A stretch of DNA of 31,566 nt from an uncultured Erysipelotrichaceae bacterium (GCA_902801805.1 CADCJP010000007.1:1-31566), one strand, 5' to 3'; numbered from the stretch's first letter, positions 7,239 to 14,859 are shown. The notes: generated by a model from the letters alone, not told the origin. Translations and numbers: made by a program.

Positions 7239-8330
7239 ATGAAAATTGGAATTGTTGGTGCTGGTGCTTCAGGTGTCTTTCTAGCCATTAGGTTAAAAGA
7301 AAGAAATCCTTCTTTTGAAGTGACCCTCATTGAAAGAAATGACAAGATCTTAAAGAAAGTCTTGGTCACAGGAAATGGCCGCTGCAACTATGCGAACACA
7401 GGTGATTTAACTGATAAATACAATAGTGGTTTCGCTAATCAGTTATTAAAGGAATTTACTCCTAAAGACATTATTGAGACTTTTGAGAGTTTTGGTGTGC
7501 ATCCAACTTATCTTGATGAATTAGTGTTCCCAACATCATTAAGCGCTCAAACAGTGGTGTTAATGATGAATAAACGCCTAGAACAACTTGGTGTGAAGAT
7601 ATTCACTAACGAGAAAGTTATTGATTACCAAAATAAGAACAATCAATTCGTTGTGAAAAGCGAGAATAAGGAGTTTATCTTTGATAAATTAGTCTTTTCT
7701 AGTGGTGGTAAGTCATACCCTCAACTTGGAACAGATGGGACAGTCATTGATATTCTTTATAAGCACGGCTATAAGATCACAGAGTTATCACCGACACTCT
7801 CTCCAATTAAAGTAAAAGAAAATACAAAGAGAATCTCTGGTCAAAGAGTCAGAAGCCGAGTCTATTTGTATCAAGATAATAAAGCTATCTATCAAGAAGA
7901 TGGGGAAGTCTTATTTAAAGACGATGGATTAAGTGGTATTGTCATCCTTAATATTTCTAGCAGAATTAATCGTCTTAATAATTTAAGAAACGTACAAATC
8001 GTTTTAGATTTAGCCCCTAACTACAAAGAAATTAAAAAGGAAAGATATGAAGAATATGTTTCCCCTAAAGTCGCTGAATATCTCTTAATGAATAATTTAG
8101 ATATCCATCATCTAGTCTTTTCTTTCAAAGCTTTCTATGATTATCAAATCGCGGAAGTAAGCCATGGTGGTCTTGCTTTAGAAGGAGTAACTGATTCTTT
8201 AGAATCAAAGAAAGAAAAAGGTCTTTATTTCACTGGTGAACTTCTTGATGTTGATGGTATGTGTGGGGGTTACAACTTAATGTTTGCCTTCGCCTCCGCG
8301 GAAAAAGTCAAAAAGGCACTAGGAGAATAA
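7239..8330 (+). CDS. HI0933/BaiN-like FAD-dependent oxidoreductase
   Basis: A 363-residue flavoprotein of the HI0933-like family. The N-terminus has the Rossmann fingerprint GIVGAGASGVFLAIRL and an acidic strand end (TLIERND), then the family hallmark KVLVTGNGRCNYANT. A second mark, LVFSSGGKSYPQLGTDG, sits mid-chain, and the C-terminal FAD contact reads FTGELLDVDGMCGGYNLMFAF. The family is widespread, but its physiological substrate is mostly unknown; names such as aminoacetone oxidase are loose. I chose the ATG at 7239 over a frame-open start at 7206 because the fingerprint must start near the N-terminus and the -10 box overlaps the upstream part. There is no Shine-Dalgarno. The thioesterase gene follows after 4 bases. 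Confidence 0.85.
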   Translation: MKIGIVGAGASGVFLAIRLKERNPSFEVTLIERNDKILKKVLVTGNGRCNYANTGDLTDKYNSGFANQLLKEFTPKDIIETFESFGVHPTYLDELVFPTSLSAQTVVLMMNKRLEQLGVKIFTNEKVIDYQNKNNQFVVKSENKEFIFDKLVFSSGGKSYPQLGTDGTVIDILYKHGYKITELSPTLSPIKVKENTKRISGQRVRSRVYLYQDNKAIYQEDGEVLFKDDGLSGIVILNISSRINRLNNLRNVQIVLDLAPNYKEIKKERYEEYVSPKVAEYLLMNNLDIHHLVFSFKAFYDYQIAEVSHGGLALEGVTDSLESKKEKGLYFTGELLDVDGMCGGYNLMFAFASAEKVKKALGE

Positions 8331-8334
8331 CAGC

Positions 8335-9051
8335 ATGTACAAGAAAGAATTTATTATTTCCAATAACGATGTCGATTATCGTTTCAATTTAAAGCCAGCA
8401 AACTTATATCGTATCTTCCAAGATATCGCTTTAAAGGCGACCGAAGAAGTGGGTTCAGACTCTATTTCATTATCTAAAAGAGGTATTGACTGGGTCATTA
8501 CTAGAATGGATGTGGAAATCAAAAGATTACCACACTGTAACGAAAAAATCACAGTGTGTACTTACCCGGGTAAAGACCTCGCGATGCTTTATCCACGTTT
8601 CTTCTTTATCTTAGATGAGAAAAACGAAGTCATCATTAGAGCTTCTTCCATTTGGGCCTTAATTGACGCGAAAACAAGAAAAGTGATCGTTGATAAGGAC
8701 ACAATTAAGAAACTTCCACCTGAAACAAGCGAATACGAATTACCATTACCTGGTAAGATCGCTGCTAGTGAAAATAAGAATCTCATTGAAAATAGAACAA
8801 TCCATTATAGTGACTTAGACTTTAACTGCCACATGAATAATGTCCGTTATGTCGAATTATTAATGGATGTCCATGACTTTGAATTCTATAAAACACACCG
8901 TCCATCATTCATCTCTTTGAATTACATGAAAGAAATTAGAGAGAAAGACCAAGTCTCTGTTTATTCCGATTTAAATAATCCAGAAACATTTGAAGTCCAA
9001 GTTGATGGAGCGACATCGTTCCTCGCTAAAGTGACATTCGTTGAAGAATAA
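8335..9051 (+). CDS. Acyl-ACP thioesterase (Fat/PF01643 type)
   Basis: A 238-residue double hot-dog enzyme expected to release free fatty acids from acyl carrier protein. The first hot-dog covers about 1-130 and has the characteristic ALKATEEVGSDS and RGIDWVITRMDVEI segments. The second begins near 155 and carries the catalytic-type motif DLDFNCHMNNVRYVE, with the Asn-x-His arrangement of the family. The length matches bacterial members. It sits 4 bases behind the flavoprotein and ends in a strong terminator. The pair share a transcript, but I see no known pathway joining them. Confidence 0.88.
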   Translation: MYKKEFIISNNDVDYRFNLKPANLYRIFQDIALKATEEVGSDSISLSKRGIDWVITRMDVEIKRLPHCNEKITVCTYPGKDLAMLYPRFFFILDEKNEVIIRASSIWALIDAKTRKVIVDKDTIKKLPPETSEYELPLPGKIAASENKNLIENRTIHYSDLDFNCHMNNVRYVELLMDVHDFEFYKTHRPSFISLNYMKEIREKDQVSVYSDLNNPETFEVQVDGATSFLAKVTFVEE

Positions 9052-9081
9052 AAAAGCCGAACAAATCGGCTTTTCTTTTTT
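9052..9081. terminator. Bidirectional terminator between thioesterase and tyrS
   Basis: AAAAGCCGA and TCGGCTTTT form a perfect 9-bp stem with an ACAAA loop. The T tract on the plus strand and its A-rich left flank allow it to stop both the thioesterase transcript and the converging tyrS transcript. Confidence 0.88.
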
Positions 9082-9122
9082 ATTATTTTTCCTAACCTAC
9101 TTATAGATAAGTAAGGAGTGTC

Positions 9123-10334
9123 CTATTTTAAGACCACTTTATGGAAGGCTTTTTTACCTTTTTTGATCTTGAGAGGTTCCGCTAAATCGGCTTTGGTGAT
9201 TCTTAAATTGACATCACTAATTTTGCTACCGTTTAAGGAAATACCACCTTGATCAATAAGTCTTCTAGCTTCACCTTTAGAAGCGGCTAATTTTGTTAAG
9301 ACGAGTAAATCTAATAAACCGATATCGTTTTCGAGTTCGATTTCTGTTGTTGGCATATTAGCGTCATCACCTTCACCAGAGAATAATGCTCTCGCGGCTT
9401 CTAATGCTTTTCTTGCTTCTTCTTCACCGTGCACTAACTTAGTGATTTCAAACGCTAAGATTTCTTTCTTCTCATTGATTCTTTCTCCTGGCCACTTTGT
9501 CATCTCTTCGATTTCATCGATTGGTAAGAAAGTAATCATTTTTAAGCATTTATCGACATCCGCATCATCAACGTTTCTCCAATATTGGAAGAATTCGTAT
9601 GGACTGGTCTTTTCCTTATCAAGCCATAAAGCGCCTTTGACGGATTTACCCATTTTCTTACCTTCACTATTAGTTAATAAAGGAATAGTTAAGGCAAAGG
9701 CATCTTTACCAGTTTTCTTTCTGATGAGCTCTGTACCAGCGAGCATGTTACTCCATTGGTCATCGCCACCAAATTCCATATTGCAGCCATAATGTTCATG
9801 CAAATAATAGAAGTCATAAGACTGCATAATCATATAGTTAAATTCAAGGAATGTAAGACCTTTTTCCATTCTTTGTTTGTAACATTCTGCTGTTAACATT
9901 TTATTAACGGAAAAACAGGCACCGACATCTCTTAAAAGTTCAACATATTTTAACCCTTTTAGCCAATCAGCGTTGTTCACACAAACGGCTTTATCTTCAC
10001 CAAATTCAATGAAGCGTCCAATTTGTTCTTTGAAGCGTTCGCAGTTATGCGCAATTTGTTCTTCTGTGAGCATCGCTCTCATATCTGTACGACCACTTGG
10101 ATCACCCACTAAACCAGTACCGCCACCTAAGACGACGATTGGTTTGTTACCGGCTAATTGTAATCTCTTCATTAAGACTAATGTCATGAAGTGACCAGCG
10201 TGTAATGAATCCGCAGTTGGGTCAAAACCAATATAAAATCTTGCTCCTCCATTATTGATGAGTTCTCTGATTTCGTTTTCATCAGTAACTTGGGCAATGA
10301 GACCTCTTCTTTGTAATTCTTCGTAGATTTTCAT
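9123..10334 (-). CDS. tyrS: Tyrosyl-tRNA synthetase
   Basis: A 403-residue class I synthetase that charges tRNA-Tyr. The HIGH motif reads HAGH at residues 45-48 in FDPTADSLHAGHFMT, and the KMSKS loop reads GKKMGKS. Tyrosine-pocket segments are NYMIMQSYDFYYL and GGDDQWSNM. A C-terminal S4-type RNA-binding domain follows (KGEARRLIDQGGISLNG). The length is normal. The start has AAAGGAGAT at 7-8 bases spacing. It is a single-gene unit controlled by the tyrosine T-box upstream. Confidence 0.97.
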   Translation of the reverse strand: MKIYEELQRRGLIAQVTDENEIRELINNGGARFYIGFDPTADSLHAGHFMTLVLMKRLQLAGNKPIVVLGGGTGLVGDPSGRTDMRAMLTEEQIAHNCERFKEQIGRFIEFGEDKAVCVNNADWLKGLKYVELLRDVGACFSVNKMLTAECYKQRMEKGLTFLEFNYMIMQSYDFYYLHEHYGCNMEFGGDDQWSNMLAGTELIRKKTGKDAFALTIPLLTNSEGKKMGKSVKGALWLDKEKTSPYEFFQYWRNVDDADVDKCLKMITFLPIDEIEEMTKWPGERINEKKEILAFEITKLVHGEEEARKALEAARALFSGEGDDANMPTTEIELENDIGLLDLLVLTKLAASKGEARRLIDQGGISLNGSKISDVNLRITKADLAEPLKIKKGKKAFHKVVLK

Positions 10335-10353
10335 CTTTGAATCTCCTTTAAAT

Positions 10354-10385
10354 AAAAACCTCTATTCCAAAAAATGGAACAGAGG
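10354..10385 (-). terminator. T-box attenuator terminator
   Basis: On the minus strand CCTCTGTTCCA and TGGAATAGAGG form a stem with one mismatch, followed by TTTTTATTT. The 5' arm overlaps the 3' part of the antiterminator, as expected for a T-box. Confidence 0.9.
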
Positions 10386-10606
10386 ACGATTAATCGTGGT
10401 ACCACCTCTATTTAGATAACTTTCACAAGCTATCCCTTAGTGTGTCAGTGACACTTCGCTATTTCGGGCGAACCCGTCTTTCCCTACTTATATGTTCAGG
10501 AAGCAGCTCCAGAATGTATTCGGCTTAATTAGTTTACGGTCTTGCAGCGACCGACCGCTCTCTAAGAAACATCGTTAAGCGTACTTGTTTCTTTCATCGC
10601 TTTACT
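10354..10606 (-). promoter_or_regulatory. T-box riboswitch, tyrosine specific
   Basis: On the minus strand the leader carries the T-box core GAGGTGGTACCACG (complement of 10391-10404), whose bulge should pair with the tRNA acceptor end. Stem I opens with GCGATGAAAGAAACAAG. A likely specifier is UAC (complement of 10516-10518) in the context GAATACATTCTGG, a tyrosine codon matching the gene. Uncharged tRNA-Tyr would stabilise the antiterminator and allow tyrS transcription. The exact stem I boundaries were read by eye. Confidence 0.92.
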
Positions 10607-10660
10607 TTGTTAAATATAACAAACAGATGTTTTAAAGTAAAGAAGTAACACAACAATAAT

Positions 10661-10689
10661 TTGAATATATAAGCGAGATTATATATTAT
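10661..10689 (+). promoter_or_regulatory. Promoter of the acyltransferase operon
   Basis: TTGAAT (10661-10666), a 17-base spacer and TATTAT (10684-10689). The expected start lies near 10696, giving a leader of about 8 bases with no Shine-Dalgarno. Confidence 0.5.
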
Positions 10690-10703
10690 ATAAAAAGTTA
10701 GAT

Positions 10704-11372
10704 ATGAAGAACGCTAATAAGAAACAAAAAGTCCCAAAGGCAAAACTATTCTCTTTCAAGTATATTCTTTATGATCTAGTGAAGTGGTTTGGTTTTTGGC
10801 AAACCATGCTCTGGTATCGTATTAAAAAGAAATATGATGGGCCAGAAGCTAAAAAGAGAATCAAAGGTGGGGCGATCATTTCTTCTAACCACGTTGGCTT
10901 CTCAGATCCATTTATCCTACTAACTGCGTTCCTTTCTAGACGTTTACACTTCGTCTTTATGCAGGAATTATTGAAAAATAAATTCCAATCATGGATTTAT
11001 AAAAACGTTTTCCTATCATATCCGATTGACCGTAATAAACCATCATTCTCTATGATGAAGTTTTTAAGTCAATATGTCGCTAATGGGCATGTCTTAGGAT
11101 TATTCCCAGAAGGACATATTAAAAGAGATGATCAAATTGACGACTTCAAAGGCGGCGTCATCTTAATTGCATATTTAAGTGGTAAACCAATAATTCCGGT
11201 ATATCATGAAAGAAGAAAGAATATTTGGCATATGACAAGACTAGTCATTGGTAAGCCATTTGATGTCAAAGAAAAAGTGGGACCAACCCCATCTCAAGAT
11301 AAGCTTAATCAAGTAGCAAAAGAGCTACATGAATACGAATTACATCTCAAAGAGATGTGTGAAAGCAGGTAA
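10704..11372 (+). CDS. plsC: PlsC-type 1-acylglycerol-phosphate acyltransferase
   Basis: A 222-residue acyltransferase likely making phosphatidic acid from lysophosphatidic acid at the inner membrane face. Motif I is NHVGFSD (H63, D68, the H-x4-D catalytic pair). Motif II is carried by YPIDRN, motif III reads FPEGHIKRDD where most members have FPEGTRS, and motif IV is GKPIIPVY. The N-terminus is basic with an amphipathic or hydrophobic stretch (about 20-40) suited to membrane contact. The length is usual for the short subfamily. The amidohydrolase starts 2 bases after the stop. The exact acyl acceptor cannot be read from sequence. Confidence 0.85.
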   Translation: MKNANKKQKVPKAKLFSFKYILYDLVKWFGFWQTMLWYRIKKKYDGPEAKKRIKGGAIISSNHVGFSDPFILLTAFLSRRLHFVFMQELLKNKFQSWIYKNVFLSYPIDRNKPSFSMMKFLSQYVANGHVLGLFPEGHIKRDDQIDDFKGGVILIAYLSGKPIIPVYHERRKNIWHMTRLVIGKPFDVKEKVGPTPSQDKLNQVAKELHEYELHLKEMCESR

Positions 11373-11374
11373 TT

Positions 11375-12664
11375 ATGAAGATTTTATTCAAAAATGCTCG
11401 TATCCTTACCATGAAAGATGAGAATATCATCGAAGGTAATTTAGTGGTTAAAGATAACCGCATTGCCTATATTGGTAATGACTATCAAAAGTATGGTCCT
11501 TTTGACCGTGAAATTGATTGTCATAAAAATCTTTTAATGCCTGGCTTTAAAAACGCTCATGCTCATAGTGCGATGGTGTTCTTACGCGGTAAAGCGGATG
11601 ATGTCCCATTACAAGAGTGGCTATTTGATGTGGTCTTCCCACATGAAGCTAATCTTCAACCAACCGATATTTATTACTTAAATAAAGTCGCTTACTTAGA
11701 ATACTTAACAAGTGGTATCACCGCGGTATTTGATCATTATTTCTATCCAACTGAAATGGCCAGAGCCTCTGAAGAATTTGGCATGAGATCACTTTTATTA
11801 GTGATGCCTGATGAAGAAAAATACCCAATGGATTATATCTTTGATACTTATCATAAGTTCAACGATAGAAAAGAATCCTTAGTGAGAATCCGTATTGGTT
11901 TCCACGCTGAATATACTTCAGATGATGCTTGCTTTGATAGGGCAAAAGCCACAATTGAGCATCTTAAATCCCCATTCTTCACTCACATCAGTGAAACTGA
12001 AAAAGAAGTTAAAGAATGTGTTGAAAGACACCATATGACCCCCGCTAAATATATCTACGAAAAAGGTTTATTTAAATACGGCGGTGGTGCTTATCACTGT
12101 GTTCACTTCACCGATGAAGAAGCTAAAATCTTTAAAGATAATGGCCTCTATATCGTTACATGTCCATGCAGCAACGCTAAACTAGCGTCAGGTGTTGCCC
12201 CTCTAATGAAATATTATGAGATGGGTTTAAACATCGCGATGGGTACAGATGGCCCAGCCTCTAATAACGGCTTAGATATGTTTAAAGAAATGTACCTTGC
12301 CGCTTCTTTAAATAAGCTAGAATGTAAAGACGCTAGAGCGATTCCCGCTTTTGAATTCTTAAAAATGGCGACAGTTAACTCCGCGAAAGCGATGGGTTTA
12401 GATGACGCTGATGTCTTAGAAGAAGGTAAGCTCGCTGATATTATCATGATTGATTTATCACAACCAAACATGCAACCACTCAATAACATTGTGACTAACC
12501 TTGTCTACTCTGGAAATAAACAGAATGTTGTATTAACAATGATCGATGGTAAAATACTTTATGAGAATGGTAAATTCTTCCTTAAGGAAAATTTAGAAGA
12601 TATCTATAGAAATGCAGAAATAGTAACTGCTCGTTTAGAAAGTGATACTAAAAATAAAAAATAA
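11375..12664 (+). CDS. MTA/SAH-deaminase-like amidohydrolase
   Basis: A 429-residue metal-dependent hydrolase of the amidohydrolase superfamily, close in pattern to 5-methylthioadenosine/S-adenosylhomocysteine deaminase (TM0936 type). Metal ligands are H62 and H64 in NAHAHSAMVFLRG, then FHAEYTS, THISET, YHCVHFTDEE and the aspartate in GTDGPASNNGLDMFKEM. The N- and C-terminal strands form the usual small beta sandwich (ILFKNARILTM; LADIIMIDL). The context, next to a phospholipid acyltransferase, does not fix the substrate; other chlorohydrolase-type purine or pyrimidine deaminases remain possible. The start is the only Met near the family's N-terminus. Confidence 0.83.
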   Translation: MKILFKNARILTMKDENIIEGNLVVKDNRIAYIGNDYQKYGPFDREIDCHKNLLMPGFKNAHAHSAMVFLRGKADDVPLQEWLFDVVFPHEANLQPTDIYYLNKVAYLEYLTSGITAVFDHYFYPTEMARASEEFGMRSLLLVMPDEEKYPMDYIFDTYHKFNDRKESLVRIRIGFHAEYTSDDACFDRAKATIEHLKSPFFTHISETEKEVKECVERHHMTPAKYIYEKGLFKYGGGAYHCVHFTDEEAKIFKDNGLYIVTCPCSNAKLASGVAPLMKYYEMGLNIAMGTDGPASNNGLDMFKEMYLAASLNKLECKDARAIPAFEFLKMATVNSAKAMGLDDADVLEEGKLADIIMIDLSQPNMQPLNNIVTNLVYSGNKQNVVLTMIDGKILYENGKFFLKENLEDIYRNAEIVTARLESDTKNKK

Positions 12665-12678
12665 TTAAAAATTTTTTA

Positions 12679-12687
12679 TGGTAGAAT
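12679..12687 (+). promoter_or_regulatory. Extended -10 promoter ending six bases before an ATG
   Basis: TGGTAGAAT is an extended -10 element (TG-n-TAGAAT) with no clear -35. The ATG of the zinc-ribbon gene lies at 12694, so transcription would begin at about the start codon. Confidence 0.5.
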
Positions 12688-12693
12688 AACGTT

Positions 12694-13779
12694 ATGGCAT
12701 TAAAGAAAGGTTTTTGCACACATTGTAAAGGTGATGAAAAATTACGTATCTTTGGCGTTAACAAAGATGCGGAGGTTTGCTATTGCCCAAACTGTATGGC
12801 GGCAATGCAACCAAAAGAAGCGATCGCTAACTATCGTGGTTTAATCATCCATTACTTAAAGAAAGCTTCTAAAGCCTTATTTGAATCGACCCAGTATTTA
12901 GTTGCTTATCAAACATTTGCCCATATCATTGATATTAACGAAACCATTAAAGTAGCCCACTTCGGTAGGGTTCTTTCTTTAGTGTATCTCTCTTCTTTAA
13001 GAAAGAGTAAAATCCCATTTGCCTTAGCTCTTCATAAACAAGAAGCGCCTAAATGGTTCCACTATACAGAAACAGTGACTGAAGCATTCCATTTCATGGG
13101 TTTACTTATTTATGCTTTGGATACTTATGAAGCGAGACTTAGAAAAAGAGTCACTCTTCATAATGGTCCATTCTATGACATTGACTGTGTCATTCTCTAT
13201 TTAGAAAGACTTGATGAAATTAGAGAATACAAAGAATTCTTAATTAGCGAGGCTAATGTTTTCGTAGAAAACGGCAAAGAGCAATTCAAAGAAATCGCTG
13301 AAAGATTAGAAAGAGATAAAGCTCACTATGTGAGTGCTTATAAAGAAGTCTTCCATACAGTTGATGGCTTTACCTATACATTCCAACACTTTGATAATAA
13401 CCGTAATCCAATTGGTTCAATTAAAAACGATAATCCAGTGGTAACTGAACCTAATAAGAAAAATAAAAAGAGAAAGATCGAACTTTATCCTAAGGATGGT
13501 AAAAAATCCTTAATTAAGGACGAGTTGTTTGCTAACAACATCACATTAGCAAGATTAGTTAATGCTTCTGTTCCAGTGGCTTTAGTCGCTTTTATTTCAG
13601 CTTTAGTGCTTCTAGTTATTTCGTTCCCAATTCCAAATCTAGTGGCGAAAATAATCCTTCTTGTTTTTGCTTCCGCACTAGTGATTATCTCAATAGTGTT
13701 ATTTATCCTACACTTTGTATGGAAAAACGAACACAATAAGAAGTATTATAAAGGCACAAATCCATTTATTCTTAAGTAA
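12694..13779 (+). CDS. Zinc-ribbon membrane protein of unknown function
   Basis: The 361-residue protein starts with a treble of cysteine pairs, CTHC (8, 11) and CYCPNC (29, 31, 34), which fit a zinc ribbon. A long, mainly helical soluble region (about 45-280) follows, with no motif I know. Near residue 250 there is a lysine-rich stretch (KKNKKRKIELYPKDGKK). Two hydrophobic helices close the chain (about 290-312 and 317-345), ending in a lysine-rich tail, so the bulk is probably cytoplasmic and anchored at its C-terminus. Its last 34 bases overlap the end of rdgB on the other strand. I recognise no family. Confidence 0.8.
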   Translation: MALKKGFCTHCKGDEKLRIFGVNKDAEVCYCPNCMAAMQPKEAIANYRGLIIHYLKKASKALFESTQYLVAYQTFAHIIDINETIKVAHFGRVLSLVYLSSLRKSKIPFALALHKQEAPKWFHYTETVTEAFHFMGLLIYALDTYEARLRKRVTLHNGPFYDIDCVILYLERLDEIREYKEFLISEANVFVENGKEQFKEIAERLERDKAHYVSAYKEVFHTVDGFTYTFQHFDNNRNPIGSIKNDNPVVTEPNKKNKKRKIELYPKDGKKSLIKDELFANNITLARLVNASVPVALVAFISALVLLVISFPIPNLVAKIILLVFASALVIISIVLFILHFVWKNEHNKKYYKGTNPFILK

Positions 13780-14351
13780 GTTAAGAGCTTTTTAAGAGCT
13801 TTACCACGGTGAGAAACCGTGTTTTTTTCACCTTCTGGCATGGTGCCAAAGCAGGTGCCTGTTTCATCACTCACAAAGATTGGGTCATAGCCAAAGCCAC
13901 CTTCACCTTGTGCTTCTTTTGCAATGGTGCCTCTAGCAATGCCTTCAAATATTAATGGTTTATCTTCAACGTTTAATAAAACAATGTCACAAACGAATCT
14001 AGCGGATCTATCTTCTTTATCGTTTAAGTCTTTTAAGATTTCCTTAATCGCGTTAGCGTGACCACCCATAGCGGTAGCGTATCTTGCGCTGTGCATACCC
14101 GGACGGTTGTCTAAAGCAGTAATTTCTAAGCCTGAATCATCAGCGATAATAGGGAAAGATGTGACTTTTTGCACAGCTTTAGCCTTAATTAACGCATTTT
14201 CAGCGTAGGTCTTACCGTTTTCTTCAACGTCTTCCACTTTAAGACCAAGGTCACTAAGACCATAGACAACGATTTTATGTGGAGACAAAACTTGTCTCAC
14301 TTCTTTTAATTTATTCTTATTAGATGTAGCTAGGACAATTTCGTAATTCAT
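13746..14351 (-). CDS. rdgB: dITP/XTP pyrophosphatase (RdgB/HAM1)
   Basis: A 201-residue house-cleaning enzyme that hydrolyses non-canonical purine triphosphates (dITP, XTP) to monophosphates, keeping them out of DNA. The marks are the N-terminal ATSNKNKLKEV, EENGKTYAENALIKAKA, the acidic metal site IADDSGLEI, ARYATAMGGH, GFGYDPIF and the C-terminal SHRGKALKKL. An upstream in-frame start would add 13 unusual residues; the ATG at 14351 gives the normal N-terminus and has TATGAT seven bases before it. The 3' end overlaps the converging zinc-ribbon gene by 34 bases, and no terminator is seen between them. Confidence 0.93.
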   Translation of the reverse strand: MNYEIVLATSNKNKLKEVRQVLSPHKIVVYGLSDLGLKVEDVEENGKTYAENALIKAKAVQKVTSFPIIADDSGLEITALDNRPGMHSARYATAMGGHANAIKEILKDLNDKEDRSARFVCDIVLLNVEDKPLIFEGIARGTIAKEAQGEGGFGYDPIFVSDETGTCFGTMPEGEKNTVSHRGKALKKLLTYLRINGFVPL

Positions 14352-14358
14352 ACTAAAT

Positions 14359-14387
14359 ATCATAAGATATTTTTTTATAAATATAAA
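14359..14387 (-). promoter_or_regulatory. Promoter of rdgB
   Basis: On the minus strand TTTATA, a 17-base spacer and TATGAT, then seven bases to the ATG. The mRNA would begin at about the start codon. Confidence 0.45.
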
Positions 14388-14464
14388 CATTTAAATACAA
14401 AAAAGATTAGATAAAAAAAGATCGTTATTTATTGGATAAAAAATAACAAAAAATACTGTGATTA

Positions 14465-14473
14465 TGGTATAAT
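14465..14473 (+). promoter_or_regulatory. Extended -10 promoter of the structured RNA
   Basis: TGGTATAAT is a perfect extended -10 element (TG-n-TATAAT); no good -35 lies upstream. The expected start is near 14480. It is the only convincing promoter before the RhuM-Fic gene. Confidence 0.7.
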
Positions 14474-14479
14474 TTTTAT

Positions 14480-14807
14480 GTTCAAACAAGTAGACCACAG
14501 GCGCTATGAACTAGCTATTAGCAAAGTCGACCATACGCAGGTACACTGAGGTAAATGGTTGCTTGAGCTGGTATGTTATGTGTTAGGACATATCAATGTG
14601 GAAAGTATTGCCCAGTTGGCAACAAGTATTTGCATGATAAAGGGCGACCATTAGGACACGGTCATGTAAGGAAACACTGCTCGCGCTCCACACAATAGTA
14701 ATATTGAGCATGAGGCCATCCAATAGAGGATGTAACACCAGTAGCTATGGTTGGTAGGGATACCAATTGTTAGTTACATTAGGTGTTTTCTATTTGGATG
14801 GCTTTTT
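14480..14807 (+). ncRNA. Unclassified highly structured RNA / long 5' leader of the RhuM-Fic gene
   Basis: About 330 bases without a gene but dense in pairings readable by eye: 14487-14497 with 14556-14565 (CAAG and ACCA helices); 14570-14576 with 14588-14594 (7 bp); TTGCC 14608-14612 with GGCAA 14618-14622; GACC 14646-14649 with GGTC 14660-14663; TGCTC 14678-14682 with GAGCA 14706-14710; and a 12-bp closing helix 14715-14726 with 14790-14802. The octamer TTAGGACA occurs twice (14583, 14651) and CGACCAT twice (14528, 14645). It ends in a T tract. I could not match it to RNase P RNA, tmRNA, SRP RNA, 6S or a T-box. It may be a free RNA, a cis-regulatory leader, or both. Confidence 0.7.
14715..14807 (+). 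terminator. Branched terminator-like element at the RNA 3' end
   Basis: GCCATCCAATAG (14715-14726) pairs with 14790-14802 with one bulged T, then GGCTTTTTATA. The enclosed 63 bases hold a perfect TTGGTA-GGGA-TACCAA hairpin (14751-14766) and two mutually exclusive helices: 14730-14736 with 14773-14779 (ATGTAAC/GTTACAT), or 14734-14739 with 14782-14787 (AACACC/GGTGTT). The choice between them could set termination. Confidence 0.65.
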
Positions 14808-14809
14808 AT

Positions 14810-14854
14810 ATACCTCCTTTTGAGGACACCTGCATTGTCCAAGTTAGGAGGTAT
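14810..14854 (+). promoter_or_regulatory. Hairpin burying the Shine-Dalgarno of the RhuM-Fic gene
   Basis: ATACCTCCT (14810-14818) is the exact complement of AGGAGGTAT (14846-14854), which contains the ribosome site of the ATG at 14860. Inside it, GGACA (14824-14828) pairs with TGTCC (14836-14840). The folded form should block ribosome entry, so translation would need the hairpin to open. Confidence 0.75.
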
Positions 14855-14859
14855 TGTAT

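Noticed and set aside
9096..9115. Hairpin just after tyrS as its terminator
   Set aside because: An 8-bp stem with a wobble exists on the minus strand but no T tract follows; the bidirectional hairpin at 9052-9081 is the better terminator.
14478..14549. 23-codon open frame (MFKQVDHRRYELAISKVDHTQVH) at the start of the structured RNA
   Set aside because: It begins only 4 bases after the -10 box, probably upstream of the transcript start, has no ribosome site and overlaps RNA helices. A leader peptide cannot be excluded, but chance is likelier.
14480..14807. RNase P RNA, tmRNA or SRP RNA as identity of the structured RNA
   Set aside because: The GAGGAAAGTCC and ACAGAA cores of RNase P RNA, the tRNA-like ends of tmRNA and the GGAAGCAGC-type tip of SRP RNA are absent. 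The resemblance of AAGGAAACACTGCTCGC to part of RNase P RNA is in the wrong order and context.
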